Source: Paratinospora sagittata (Eukaryota > Streptophyta > Magnoliopsida > Ranunculales > Menispermaceae). Taken from it: a DNA stretch of 64,000 nucleotides. The notes below the pieces were generated by a model. The model did no database searches, was not told where the DNA came from, and saw only the letters and a program-made list of their open reading frames with translations. Below, one piece after another: positions 9,843-21,776 of this stretch. Position 1 is the stretch's first letter, and each line of letters begins with the position of its first letter. The translations under genes and the position numbers were made by a program. The stretch spans positions 20,551,956 to 20,615,955 of the forward strand of contig CM069593.1 of NCBI GenBank assembly GCA_035771175.1, written 5' to 3'.

Positions 9843-12750
9843 TGTGACGCCCCGAAAATTATTTCATCTAGCCCATAACCCAATTGCATTTTTGCCCAAA
9901 CTCTATATGTTGTCTTGATATGTTTGTTGTTTGTTTGATGATTGTTTAATGTTTGTATAGTTGATGCTTGATAATGTATATAAATATATGTATCATAAAT
10001 TGTATATGAGTCATGTTAAATTAAAGTGTAATGCATATGTTATGATTTATGCATGGGCTCATTAAACCATGAATTGATATGGGTTAGGATTGATTGAATA
10101 AAATGATAAATGAAATTGAAAATTTGGTGTATTAAATGGATTGGACATTTAAAATACATGTGGTTGGTATGGGAAGTATGAGACCAACACATGTGAAGGT
10201 TGGTGCATGAAAGTGGACAAGTGTCCAATGCCCACTTCTCTTCTTCAAGGAAGTGCTAGAATGAGTGGAGGGAATCAAGGAGAGAATCAAGGAGAGAATC
10301 AAGGAGGGAATCAAGGAAGTGCTAAAAAGAGGTGAGTGGAGAGAAAGAAAAGAAGAGAAAGGAAAGAAGAAGAGAAGGAAGGAGAGAGTTGCAGGAGGAA
10401 GATCCCTGTGACGTTTCCATCAAAGAGGTGAAACTTTGGAATATACGGTCAGATTGAGCTCAAATTTTGTCAGCACGTTCGTAGCTTATTGTTCTTCATT
10501 CTGTCGGTGGAGATCTTGATCAGAGGTTTCTTCTAAGAGATCTAACCTCTCAAACAAAGCTGGTCGGAAAGTATGGATTTCTCGCACCGTTCCGCTCAAA
10601 CTTATAGATCTCCTAAATCTACCGTTAGATGGTTATAAGATTTGGGTATGTAGCTTCAAACTGATATTTCTACATTCTATACGGTGGAGATCTTAATTCG
10701 AGGCTTTGTCTAAGGAATATAACCTCTCAAACAAAGCTGGTTGGAATTTCTGGGTTTCTCGTGCCGTTTCGGTCAAACTTGTAGATCTCCTCAATATACC
10801 GTTGGATAGATATCAAATTTGGGTATGTAGTTCATAACAGATATTTCTGTATTCTGAACAATGAAGATGTTTATACGTTTAGTATTTTGTGTGATATAGC
10901 CATCTGAGTTTGGGTATTTGCAGCAGGAAAGGAGAAACTGTCTGATTAGATACTTGTTCATCAAAGATACATATCTTTTCGGTCCACCGTTGGATTGGGC
11001 TGATATTTGGACAGAAGGTTTGTTTCTTCACATACTTCAATATGTACGGTGGATTTTGTGATTAAATATTCTCATTGGTAGATTAATACATCTGAACAGA
11101 ATATTAAATGAAGAATTGGTAAGGTGCTTGTATTGGACCTAAATTTAGAATATGATCTTAGACATTTTCAAATAGCTTGCATGTCAACTATGTTGACCTA
11201 GTTGCCATTGTTGATGAATCCATGATGCAAAATCAGTAATATACATGGCTGAACATGGTGACCTAGTGTAAATCGACAATATGGCCTAAGTATGGAAAAT
11301 TTCATATTTTAGGGCTTTTGATACTTTTGGCCTAGAATCATTGAATTGATGCAACTTATGTTTAATTAAGCATGATTAGAGTTGATTATGCTACTGATTT
11401 GGTAGTTGTGACCATATCATGGGTTAGGCCTACTTGAGATCAAGTGACCCAATTTGGGCATGTTTATGCCTAAAAGAATTGAAAATCAGTATTTTTGATT
11501 AATAGAATGGTTTATGTATGAGAACTATGCATTAGAGGCCTAAGTCATGTGATTTGAGTTGAATGATGGGATTAGATGAGATTTAGGCCTATTGTTTATA
11601 TGTGGGCTGATTTAGGGTTGATGTGTAATGTCTATGTGATTGAGCATAGAAATTGATGTATGTTTCAGGATCTTGATTGGGTTGATTCGGTTTGGTGGTC
11701 GTGTGTGGTTAAATACTCTCGCGAGGCTTGGTTGTGAGTAGACTTCATTTATGATTATATCTTTTATGTCATCATATCACTTATATATATTGTATCTTGA
11801 AAGCATGAATGTGTTCTAATGTTTTTAATGATGCATTGATTTGAGAAAACCTTATGACTTTGGTTGGACCCATCTATCTAGCTAATAAGGGGACTTAACC
11901 TTGTCATAAGAGGGTTTTAGGAAAGGAAATGATTGGGATCAACGGCACGGTGAAATAGACGTGTACTAGTAACCCAAATAAACATGATTGGGATCAACGG
12001 CACGGTGAAATAGACGTGTACTAGTAACCCAAGGCATGTGGAATGTGGATCCAAATTGATAAACTTTTACTTGCATCGAACTTATTATAAATGCTTGATA
12101 CCTATATGTTATGAGCTTTTAATCATGCTACACATTGACATGCATACATGGTTTTTATTGATGAGTATTGATAGCATATTTGAATTCTATTCACTGGGCA
12201 TCGTTGGCTCACCCTCATTTTCCTCTTTCAGGTCCTTCTGTCCCGAATAAGGGCAAAGGAGTACTCATATCTTGAGGGCCTTGCCTGCGAGAGAATCCAA
12301 GGCCTCGATGTGAGTTGAGAGGCATTTTGATTGAATTGTATTTTAAATTATGAAGTACTATATTTTGGATTATGTAATTATAACACTTACCACATTGTAG
12401 TATGGGTGAGTTGGGACTTGTTAGATAGACTATGTGGGCATATGACGGTTTTATTTGTACCAACAATTTTGGACTTTATGTGTATGTCAATTTTAATGGA
12501 CTGTAGGGGTTATGATTTTATTTATGGTTCATTTTTATGGATTATCCCTTGTCTTTGATGATTAATACGGTGGGTAGTTTTGTTTAGTACCTTTTAATAT
12601 TATGTCGTTGTTTGAGATAAGGCTCGTAGGGTCTCAACCACCTCACGGGAGTTGAGGAGTGGTCGGAGATGCCTACGCTGGGCGTCCCGCCCCGGCATTC
12701 CGCATGCCATTCCCTGCGGGGTTGGTGGTCCGGGGCGCGGGGTCGCCACA
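9843..12750 (+). repeat. 3' LTR of nested gypsy element
   Basis: It starts TGTGACGCCCCG and ends GGTCGCCACA. It pairs with 2010-4905 with about 30 mismatches and one additional 12-bp unit near 10280. The copy of GATCT follows at 12751. Confidence 0.95.
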
Positions 12751-12755
12751 GATCT
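12751..12755 (+). other. Target-site duplication (right) of nested gypsy element
   Basis: GATCT, identical to 2005-2009; copia coding resumes directly after it in the frame left at 2009. Confidence 0.95.
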
Positions 12756-13844
12756 GGCCTTACTATTACCCATACTGGTTCGACACACATCTCTCATGAT
12801 TCTAAGTTTTTTTCCTCATCTAATGTTCTTTGAGTGCCTTCAATTCAAAAGAATTTAATTTATATCTCACAATTTTGTAACTCTAACAACACTTCTATTG
12901 AGTTTTTCCCTCATTCTTTTGTTGTTAAGGATCTCAAAACGGGGGCACAACTTCTGCAAGGCCCGAATAAGGAGGGAGTCTATGCATGGCCGCAACATGA
13001 CAAATCTCTCAATCAGCCGTGTGCTTTGCTTAGCATCAAAACCTCGTTGAAAAGTTGGCATGACCATCTTGGGCACCCTTCCTCCAAAGTTCTTCAAAGT
13101 ATTGTCAAGTCCATGTCCTTACCTATGCCATCTTCTTTATCTTCTTTTCATTGTAATTCTTATTTGAGCAATAAAAGCCACAAGCTTCCCTTTGGTATCT
13201 CTTCATTAACAAGTCATGGCCCGTTAGACCTTGTTTATTCGGATGTTTGGGGGCCTTCCCCTATTGCTTCAATTAATAACTTTAAATACTATGTTATTTT
13301 TGTGGATCACTTTACTAAGTATACTTGGTTGTATCCTATTTATCTCAAGTCTGATGTCTTGGATGTGCTTACCAATTTCAAATTCTTAGTTGAAAACTAT
13401 TTCCATACCAAATTTGCAACTTTATACTCGGATAGGGGAGGTGAATATCAAAAACTCAAGCCTCTTTTACTCTCTCATGGTGTCCAACACCTTACAATTC
13501 CTCCACACACTCCCCAACACAATGGCTCTGCTGAACGGCGTCATCGTCACATTGTTGAAACAAGTCTTACTCTCCTTCATCAAGCTTCTGTCCCTTTATC
13601 CTACTGGCCATTTGCCTTTCAAACCACAACATACCTTATCAACCGCCTTCCTACTCCTCTTTTAAACTTCAAATCTCCTTTTAAATCTCGTTTTCACTCC
13701 TCACCTAATTATTTCAAATTAAAAATCTTTGGTTGTCTTTGTTATCCTTGGATTTGTCCGTATGCCAAACACAAGTTAGACTCACGCTCCATTCCTGTGT
13801 CTTCCTTGGTTAATCTACTCAACAAAGTGCCTACAAGTGCCTAA
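12756..13844 (+). pseudogene. pol: copia integrase (middle of split gag-pol)
   Basis: It continues the copia frame (GLTITHTGSTHIS...). A TGA at 12831-12833 sits before VPSIQKNLI. The integrase shows HHLGHPSSK-like His residues, then FHCNSYLSNKSHKLPFG; the usual CxxC pair here is CNSY, so the second zinc cysteine is lost. Core residues are present: Asp in VYSDVWGP, Asp in LYSDRGGEY, Glu in NGSAERRHRH. A single-base deletion near 13797 moves the frame at DSRSIP, and this frame ends at a stop at 13844. The other frame, which also has a TAA at about 13810, leads into RT. Confidence 0.88.
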
Positions 13845-13846
13845 AT

Positions 13847-15754
13847 TTGCCCACGAATAAAATTTATATTTCTCGTCATGTTCAATTTGTTGAGTCTGTG
13901 TTTCCTTTTGCCTCTACCACCACACCATCTCTTCCTCCAAAGAATATAACTCATTGGTCTTCATGTTCCTCGTCCATTGCTTCTCTTGATTCCCCTCATT
14001 TTTCTGTCCCTCTGTCATCTGCCAATGTGCCTGACCCAATGGTTGTTCCGCCTACGACTGAGGTTGTCTCTTGCACTGCATTGCCGTCAACAACCGCTGC
14101 TTCCACTGTTGACTCTAGCCAACCTTCACCGCCTTGCAGGGTTGTACCCCCACCTTCTACATCTCAACCTCCACCTCCTACCCGAACCAACACCATGGGT
14201 ACACGATCTCTCAATAACATTTTCAAGACCAAACAAATAAACACTACTACTAAACACCCCATTCCAAATTCTCTTGAACCTACATGTGCATCCATGGCCA
14301 CTCATGATCCAAATTGGCGGGCGGCCATGATTGACGAACTCAATGCTCTCACTCGAAATGGCACTTGGGAGCTTGTTCCATGTGCTCCTACTCAAAATGT
14401 TGTTGGTTGTAAATGGGTATTTCGGATCAAGCAAAATCCAAATGGTTTCATTGCTCGCTACAAAGAAAAACTAGTTGCTAAAGGCTTTCATCAACGGCCT
14501 GGGGTGGACTATCATGATACTTTTAGCCCCGTTGTAAAGCCAACGACCATTCGGTTAGTCCTTTCTCTTGCCTTGGGAAATAATTGGCCGATTCGTCAAA
14601 TGGATGTTAATAATGCGTTCTTGCATGACACCCTCAATGAAGAAGTTTACATGTTGCAACCTCCGGGCTTTGTTGATCAATCACTTTTGTCCCATATTTG
14701 TCGCCTCCACAAGGCTATTTATGGGCTTAAGCAAGCTCCCCGTGCATGGTACAATGAATTGGGGGAGTTTCTTATCTCTTATGGGTTTTCTAACTCTCAA
14801 TCGGACACATCTCTTTTTATATGCAATGCTAATGGTCATGTCATCTATTTTCTTGTATATGTGGATGATTTACTTATTACAAGAAATAATTCAAGCAAAC
14901 TTGACCATTTTTCCAAGGCTTTGTCGCTTCAGTTCTCTTTAAAAGAACTTGGGCCCCTACATTATTTTCTTGGTGTTGAAGTTATTCCCACTTCTCAAGG
15001 TTTATTTCTCAGTCAACATAAGTACATTCATGACATTCTCACAAGAACAAAAATGGATGGTGCTAAAGATGCTCTGACTCCAATGTCTAGCACCGAAATT
15101 CTTATTCCAAATGATGGTTCTCCATTTGCAAATGCTACTGAGTATAGGCAAGTTGTGGGGTCTTTACAATACCTCTCATTAACTAGGCTCGACATCTCTT
15201 TTGTGGTCAATAAATTAGCTCAATTCTTGCACGCCCCTTCTTAGAAGCATTGGACAGCTGCAAAACGCCTCCTTCGCTATCTTAAGCATACTATTTATCA
15301 TGGTTTACATCTCCATCGCAATCAGCCTCTCTCTCTTCATGCTTTTTCCGATGTTGATTGGGCTGGAAATCACCTTGATCAGACTTCTACATCTGCCCAT
15401 CTTGTGTATCTTGGTGGAAACTTGATCTCTTGGTCCTCCAAGAAGCAAAAATCAGTTGCAAGGTCCTCTACAAAGGCTGAATACCGGTCTGTTGCATCCA
15501 CCGCTGCTGAACTTTCTTGGGTTATTTCTCTACTCCAGGAACTTGGAATCAAGACATTTCCACCCACCATATACTGTGACAACATGGGTGGCACCTATCT
15601 TTGTGCCAATCCGGTTTTTCATTCCCGAATGAAGCATATTGCCATTGATTCCCACTTCGTTCGTGATAAAGTTGCTTCCGGGGTTCTTCGCGTATCTCAT
15701 GTCGCATCTCAGGATCAGTTAGCAAATATTCTTACCAAGTCACTATCTAGATGA
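13847..15754 (+). pseudogene. pol: copia reverse transcriptase and RNase H (3' part of gag-pol)
   Basis: After a variable Ser/Pro-rich linker, RT starts at GTWELVPCAP, followed by KWVFRIKQNPNG, VDYHDTFSPVVKPTTIR, QMDVNNAFLHDTLNEEVYM, AIYGLKQAPRAWY and the catalytic FLVYVDDLLI, intact. A TAG at 15242-15244 interrupts at FLHAPS(stop)KHW. RNase H resumes with [29 protein letters not shown] and [19 protein letters not shown], ending at TGA 15752-15754. RT and RNase H make the element's cDNA; the stop lies between them. Confidence 0.9.
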
Positions 15755-15800
15755 CGCCCATGATCATCTAAGAGTCAAGATTGGTGTATCCAATGGATCC

Positions 15801-15817
15801 ACCATCTTGCGGGGGCA
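15801..15817 (+). promoter_or_regulatory. copia polypurine tract
   Basis: CATCTTGCGGGGGCA directly precedes the LTR start TGTTAGAGAAG, as in many plant copia elements. Confidence 0.65.
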
Positions 15818-16082
15818 TGTTAGAGAAGATAATGTTGGTAATTCAAATTTGAAAGAAGATCATGATGGACATTTAAATTCAAATGTTTAACCACGTGGTT
15901 GCAGCTCAACTCTATCTCCTATATTTATGCAACAATTCACTCTCAACAAATTATGTTATTTTTTAAATATCTTTTTGATTTTTATGCATTATCTTTTCAA
16001 TTGTAAACCTGTATATATTTTGCAAGTACTTTCTGAAATAAAGTAAGCTTTACGCCAATTCCTTGATTTGTTTATATCTACA
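15818..16082 (+). repeat. copia 3' LTR
   Basis: It starts TGTTAGAGAAGATAATG after the purine tract and contains a TATATTTATG-like promoter block at about 15920 and an AATAAA-like signal at about 16036. I place its end at TATCTACA because the ends are then inverted (TGT-TAG / CTACA). Without the 5' LTR the right boundary is uncertain. Confidence 0.6.
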
Positions 16083-16171
16083 GCTTGTGGGTTCCCGACA
16101 ACTGTGTGGCGCAGGTGGGAAGAATCTTGGTCTAGGGTTTTTTGAAGTCCTTCTTCGTGCGACAAGGGCAT
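16083..16171. other. Short unassigned sequence between copia LTR and foldback
   Basis: About 90 bases of moderate GC content with no domain or repeat I can name; it may be the original target DNA of the copia insertion. Confidence 0.4.
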
Positions 16172-16677
16172 TGTCACACCCCAGTACACAGCACACCGCA
16201 GTGTCTAGTACCCCCAGGATGTGATGGGTACGCATACCCCAGCCATAGTACCACATTATATTGTCATATCGCCATGTAGCAACCCAACCGCAGCTGGTCT
16301 ACATCGAAACGATTATTTGTCCCTACTATTCCCTCATGAATAGTAAAGGGCCTCCCCCAAGTTCGAACTCGCAACCTCCCTTAAGGAGTTAGAATTCGCA
16401 ACTTGAGTAGCCACTGAAGTTGGCTCAGTGGTCAGTGGTTACTCAAGTTGCGAATTCTAACTCCTTAAGGGAGGTAGCGAGTTCGAACTTGGGGGAGGCC
16501 CTTTACTATTCATGAGGGAATAGTAGGGACAAATAATCGTTTCGATGTAGACCAGCTGCGGTTGGGTTGCTACATGGCGATATGACAATATTATGTGGTA
16601 CTATGGCTGGGGTATGCGTACCCATCACATCCCGGGGGTACTAGACACTGCGGTGTGCAGTGTACTGGGGTGTGACA
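16172..16677. repeat. 506-bp near-perfect foldback with SINE-like pol III boxes
   Basis: Two 238-bp arms (16172-16409 and 16440-16677), starting TGTCACACCCC and ending GGGGTGTGACA, are complementary with only about four mismatches around a 30-base loop. The loop and right arm hold an A-box-like TGGCTCAGTGG (about 16421-16431) and, about 55 bases on, a B-box-like GAGTTCGAACT (about 16480). The spacing and motifs resemble a tRNA-derived SINE, so this may be two head-to-head SINE copies or a foldback transposon. Transcription would give a long hairpin RNA. Confidence 0.85.
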
Positions 16678-16695
16678 AAAAGGCCTTATGTATAT

Positions 16696-18760
16696 TGTCA
16701 CGACTCCCCTGACGTAGGCTGACTTCATGACCGGCACAATGTACTATACACTGTACATACCCGTATACAGTATACAATACACTGTAAGCCTTCACGTACT
16801 CTCACAATTCATCCCAAACTTAAAGATTTTTTTTTTTATACCACAAATCAAATCCAATCAACTACCTAGATGATCATTCCACAAATTAAATTTCCAACTG
16901 ATAAATACATTTCATCATCCCAAACATTATTACCACACAACCCATCTAGGTGATAGTATATTTATAGTATGTGATAATTATAAATATCAAAATAACAAAA
17001 ATATAATCTATGTCCTCCAAGCATACGTACACGTACCAGACGAAGGTTCACGTGTCACGGAGTTTTCCTTTTCCCTTACCTGAAATATTGTAGGAAATGG
17101 GGTGAGCAATCAACAGCTTAGTGAATATAGTTCGTGAGATGGCAATTATATACATTTATAGAAATATGACATTTAAAATCATTTCAAACACTTATTCAAC
17201 ACATGCATCATTCAATGAATATATTGTACATGTCAACATCATAAATTTCATGAGTTTTCAATAACATAATGCACAATCTCCCTCCTCCGCAAGGCAAGAG
17301 AGCGGGTCTAACCCTTGTATGACCGTACAAGGTAGACACAACCTCTTATTACCCAATTCACAGTCATTTCAAGGATCGCAACCCTTGTTAGTACAGACCA
17401 CTGACAATGAGGACTCGCAAAACCTCATATGGGTCTAATTCCTAACGAAATGACAATGAGGAATCGCAAAGCCTCATCATTAAAACCTCCACTTGCTAAA
17501 AATCAGTTTGCATGATCCATAAAACTCAATGCATTATATATAAATATAACATGCATACAATCAAACATTTTATATGCGTATAATGTCATACAAAAACCAA
17601 ATCAAGAAAACTATACTCACAGTGGTTACACGAGTTTTCTAAGTCAACCTCTAAAATCGAGCAACAATAGGGCTTCCTCAAGAGCGTTTATCCATGCCCT
17701 TAAGCTCTCAATTTAAACACTGAAATTAATCATAGATTATCATGAGAATCATCATTTACTATTTCGGTAGCTACTAAAATATCAACTCACTGTTCATAGT
17801 ACATTCATTTTTTACTATTTACTTTTTACTATTCACTATCACTATTCACTATTTACTATTCACTATTACTATTCATTATTTACCATTTACCATTTACTAT
17901 TCATTATTTATTTTTACTATTTACTATTCACCATTTACTATTTACTATTTATTTTTACTATTCATCCGAAAGATGTAAATTGTATTAAAATTGTCCAACG
18001 GCTCCAAAAATTATAAAATTGAATCTAACCACATATTCGGGTTTCTAACAGTCCGGGGAGCATTTTCTACCATTATAGCGGAGTTTCATTCACGTTGGGT
18101 CAAAACCCCAATTCTTGAAAACACCGTAAAACGGCTCCCATAACAAAAATTAGTCCGCTAGAATCGTTACATCTAGCTTAGATAGTAATTTTACGATGAA
18201 AAATAGCAAAAATAACTTACCACAAGTTCGGATCTCCTTCCGTTTCCCTTTCTTTCTTCCTTCCTTCCTTCCTTTCCTTTCTCTCTGTCTGCTCGTTCTT
18301 CTCTCTTTCTGCTTCTCTTGTTTTTTTTTTTTTGCTGCAACTCCTCATATCTCTTCTTTATTCTTTCTTTTCTTTTTTATTACTTTTGTTTTTATATCAT
18401 TCTAGTTGCCACACGTTGGAAGCAACTAGAATGATATTTTATTTTTTTATTTTTTTATTTTTTTATTTATTTAGATTTATATATTCAAATGATTCAATGT
18501 ACCTTGACTCCCTTTATTAACTAACTCCTCCATCAAATTTCATTAAATTCATTCAATCATAATCAAATCCACCTTTTTAATTAACCAATCCCATAAATTC
18601 ATCAATTTAATTCACGTGTATCATCTTCATTTCATAATTTTATTTATTTACTAGTCCTACACGCGTATATTTAGCGAATACATAAAAAATACGTGTATTA
18701 TATATTTCGATATACGCGTACTTCAACGTATGTAGTTAATTAAAATTACGGGGTGTTACA
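16696..18760 (-). repeat. Full-length solo-like LTR (TGTAACACCCCG family), minus strand
   Basis: It runs from the complement of CGTCGTGACA (left) to the complement of TGTAACACCCCG (right, 18749-18760), about 2065 bp. Inside are the shared blocks of the family: a CACTATTCA-rich array at about 17800-17965, the 'taaaacggctccc' block at about 18130, and ACGT-rich units at about 18660-18730. No matching target duplication is visible (TATAT left, GGCAT right), so an end was probably altered by recombination or deletion. No coding sequence is present. Confidence 0.85.
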
Positions 18761-18767
18761 GGCATCT

Positions 18768-18772
18768 TGTGC
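18768..18772 (+). other. Target-site duplication (left) of composite gypsy element
   Basis: TGTGC directly before TGTAACACCCCG; the same five bases follow the last LTR at 26927-26931. Confidence 0.85.
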
Positions 18773-18809
18773 TGTAACACCCCGTAAATTTAAGTAAATG
18801 ACATACACG

Positions 18810-19030
18810 TATATCGAGATGTATAATACACATATATTATACATAAGAGCTCAATATACGTTTGTTAATACACGTATTTTATACATTGGAGCTCAATATA
18901 CATTTGATAATACACGAATTTTATACGTATGAGCTACATATACGTGTGATAATACACGTATTTTATATGTAAGAGCTACGTTTGATAAGACACGTATTTT
19001 ATACGTAGGAGTCAAAATACGTGTATGTGA
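18810..19030 (+). repeat. Tandem ~40-bp units with ACGT cores in LTR U3
   Basis: About five units of 36-42 bp, each with a version of TACGT...ATAATACACGTATTTTATA and GAGCT. Related arrays occur at 740-890, 18660-18730 and 22700-22960. The repeated CACGTA / TACGTG cores resemble plant bZIP/bHLH binding sites, so an enhancer role is possible, which is an inference. Confidence 0.65.
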
Positions 19031-19566
19031 TTGAGTGTACGAAGAAGAACGAATAAAAAGATAAAAGAAAATAAAATAATGAACAGTACTTGAATAGTAA
19101 GACTGTTCATCAAATGAATAGTAAGTTACTGTTCATCAAATAGTACTGTTCATTGTAAACAGTATTCATATTATAAAAATAAAAAATAAAAAAAAATCAA
19201 AACTATCTAAATTAACAGACGTCCAGAGAGGGAAAGAGAAAACGCAGAGAGGAGAAGAGAAGAAGAAAAAGAGGAATTCGTGATTTTCGTCAAATTCGGC
19301 TTCGCGGTAAGTGATTTTTACGTTATATCTTCGTGAAATTACTATCTAAGCTAGCGGTAACCGTTCTAGCGGCCTAATTTTGACTGTAGGAGCCGTTTTA
19401 CGGCATTTTAACAAATTGGGGTTTTGACCCCAATGTGAATGAGAAATTCGCTAGGAAGATAGAAAAACACTTCCTAGACTATAGAGACTCCGAATATGTG
19501 GTTAGATTTGATTTCAGGAGGTTTGGAGACCGTTGGACAATTTTAATACAATTTACATCTTTCGGA

Positions 19567-19740
19567 TGAATAGTGATGAATAGTGTCGGATGAATAGTGA
19601 TGAATAGTGTCGGGGATGAATAGTGATGAATAGTGCACAGTGTACAGTGAATAGTGAATAGTGAACAGTGCATAGTGCACAGTGAACAGTGAATAGTGCA
19701 CGGTGTACAGTGAATAGTGCACAGTGAATAGTGATATAGT
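19567..19740 (+). repeat. TGAATAGTG / GTGCACAGTG short tandem array in LTR
   Basis: Degenerate 7-10-base units (GATGAATAGTG, AGTGAACAGTG, AGTGCACAGTG) fill this stretch. The counterpart at 25330-25530 has a different unit number and order, as expected from slippage. Complement-strand versions lie at 17800-17965 and 49450-49605. Confidence 0.8.
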
Positions 19741-20169
19741 GAGTGATGTGAATAGTACTGTGTACAGTGATGTGACCAGTGATGTGAATCCAGTGAAACC
19801 CCGGTTTGAGATTATAAAATCGTGAAGAACTACATTCCGGAGGTAACATGATATTGAATATGATTTGATTATTTGAGTAACTAAGTATATGGTGTCGTGA
19901 AAATATGATTTGGATATCTATTTTCACTGTTCTTTCTTGTGAAAATATCTAGATTGACCACAGAAATGAGATAACTGCTTATGAGTCCTAAATAGATTTA
20001 TTATTCGTGAGTTGAAGTGAGTTGAGAACTATAAATATGAAGACATGACTTTGAAGTTTGAAGTAATTGTGACAGGTAAATTAATTGGATTTAACTTGGA
20101 GCTGGACTCGAAAACAACGATGATTGGGTTTAAGTGGAACGTGTTGTACTGTGAGTATAGTTTCATTGA

Positions 20170-21776
20170 TCGAATTCGACCATCTATCCCTGGTCAAGGT
20201 ATTCATTCTTTCTTGTTATCATGCCCAGTTAACAATAATTGATACGTAAACATATTTCACAAATGCTCTTCAAGGTGACATATCAAAGATAATAAATCTT
20301 TTGCTCATGAACACATTTACCTACACCTTCAATCCTCCCAATGCCTCAGGTACTCTTTATATGAAGGAATTGAGACACATCTTGTACTGACATCAGTTTT
20401 ATATGCTATCAATCTCCTGTCCAGGTGGCAATTTTCATAATTCATCAGAGAAGACTCCAATGTACCAACTCACCACAGGAGTTTTAATCAACTGCATGCC
20501 TTATTACATGACCCTACATGGCTATGTACTAGTCATATTCTCCATGTCCTCGTCAATAACTAGCTTATCTTAGAGAGACAATTTTGAGGGTATAAATTTC
20601 TCGAGATTCAAAATGAGAATTTTCCACTTATTCAGAATATTACTTCTTTTCTGAGCGACAGTCCACCTGGCATGAGAAGTGACCAGCTAATCACACCTAA
20701 CAAAGTATCCAATTCCAAAAACTTCATATTCTAAAGTCCGTAATGACTTGATGACCCTCATACTGATTCCACATATTCTTTGCTAACCATGTCATGGTAG
20801 ATTTTTTCTCCTATAGGCATACTCACAATCAATTATGCATTATTATAACAGAAGATAATGCAATCTGCCTACCATATCACCAGAGATAAAGGACCAGGTA
20901 GATCCAACAATACATCCGAATATCCACAAGAACAAAATGTTGATCATACCTGTTATCAATGTCATACTACCATCTGACTTTGGTCTTGTAGTTCCTTTAA
21001 TTTCTTCTCCAACATCTGGTAATTGATAAAACCTATTGGGGCATTCCATATCTACTAACTGAGATTAACACATCCCGTGTCTTTTTTTTTTAGATTGATA
21101 ATAGCCAAGCATAGGTCGAGATACAATTTACTCAGTCTGTGACTCCTGCTCAGGCAATGGAAACCACTTCTGATTTTCATATTTCATTAACATCATTTCC
21201 CTTTTTCCCATTATTATTGGGTTAGTACCTGACCCAATACTGCCAAAATCTCAACCTTACTCAATGTTTCACTTATCTTCAATTTCATTGCCCCAACATT
21301 TTCTTTACTTATTTCTCTTTTACCTAACACTGGTGTTGATGACTCGGCTTCAAATGGCGGTACAAGCTAGATCACTACTATTGTTTGGGTTAACAATTTC
21401 ACCACAGCTCTGGCTAACCCGAAAGTTATAGGCTGCCTCACAACTTGCGCATATATTTATAACCCAACAATTATCAAACCTGCCGTATAGGATCCCAAAA
21501 CTGAGTCTAGATCCTTCTCATTCTCAGAATATCGTGATCATTCCAAAAATAAACTATACTAGTCTTTGTATTTATGGTTCAGCATGTCACTACATTTCAA
21601 CAAGATAAACTTTTTCGTGCCTTAAATCAATTTCAGCATAATGATAGAAGCTCTCATAAAATAGCTTCTTTAATTAATCTCATGCCTAAATCATCTCAGA
21701 ATCCTTAACCCAAGTTTCTATTATCTTCTCATTAGCCATTCATTAGCTTAAACTTAGCTAACTTGCTTTATCATTT
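20170..21776 (-). pseudogene. Decayed gypsy gag and protease, minus strand
   Basis: Read on the minus strand from 21776 leftwards it resembles Gag, then a knuckle remnant (MECPNRFYQLP at about 21045), then a protease remnant containing GSTWSFISGDMVGRLH (about 20870-20920), and a linker reading like DLPGI before the RT start near 20170. There are many stops and frameshifts. It follows the minus-strand LTR at 21777-22977 in the expected 5' LTR to gag direction. Confidence 0.7.

Larger units (their letters stand above)
2010..12750 (+). mobile_element. Complete Ty3/gypsy LTR retrotransposon (Tekay/Del-like chromovirus), nested in copia
   Basis: Two LTRs of 2896 and 2908 bp flank a 4.9-kb interior with an initiator-Met primer site, gag, zinc knuckle, protease, RT, RNase H, integrase with a chromodomain-like tail, and a purine-rich tract, in gypsy order. 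Perfect 5-bp duplications (GATCT) bound it. Comparing the LTRs by eye I count about 30 substitutions plus one 12-bp repeat-unit difference, about 1 percent, so the insertion is recent. The coding region nevertheless has at least five stops, two frameshifts and a mutated RT active site, so it probably moved with proteins from a relative. Confidence 0.95.
931..16082 (+). mobile_element. Ty1/copia LTR retrotransposon, 5' end missing, split by a nested gypsy element
   Basis: Gag, protease, integrase, reverse transcriptase and RNase H occur in copia order (integrase before RT), followed by a purine-rich tract and one 3' LTR. The 5' LTR and the first gag codons are not visible; the element begins directly against the LTR at 1-930. 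The gypsy insertion at 2010-12750 lies inside the protease-integrase segment, and removing it with one GATCT copy restores the reading frame. Several nonsense and frameshift lesions make the copia element inactive. Confidence 0.9.
18773..20169 (+). repeat. LTR, first 1397 bp only
   Basis: It starts TGTAACACCCCGTAAATT. It matches 24911-25960 almost exactly over its later part and the complement of 22600-22977 over its first 378 bases. Similarity to the other LTRs stops at 20169 after TTTCATTGAT, where minus-strand gypsy interior begins. It includes ACGT-containing tandem units (18810-19030) and a TGAATAGTG array (19567-19740). Confidence 0.85.

Noticed and set aside
16420..16490. tRNA gene
   Set aside because: A- and B-box-like motifs are present, but no cloverleaf or acceptor stem; it is part of the foldback/SINE-like element.
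16172..16677. CRISPR or bacterial-type repeat array
   Set aside because: It is a single long inverted repeat in a plant genome, without regularly spaced direct repeats.
20843..21049. 68-codon minus-strand frame as an independent gene
   Set aside because: It is the knuckle-protease remnant of a decayed gypsy element.
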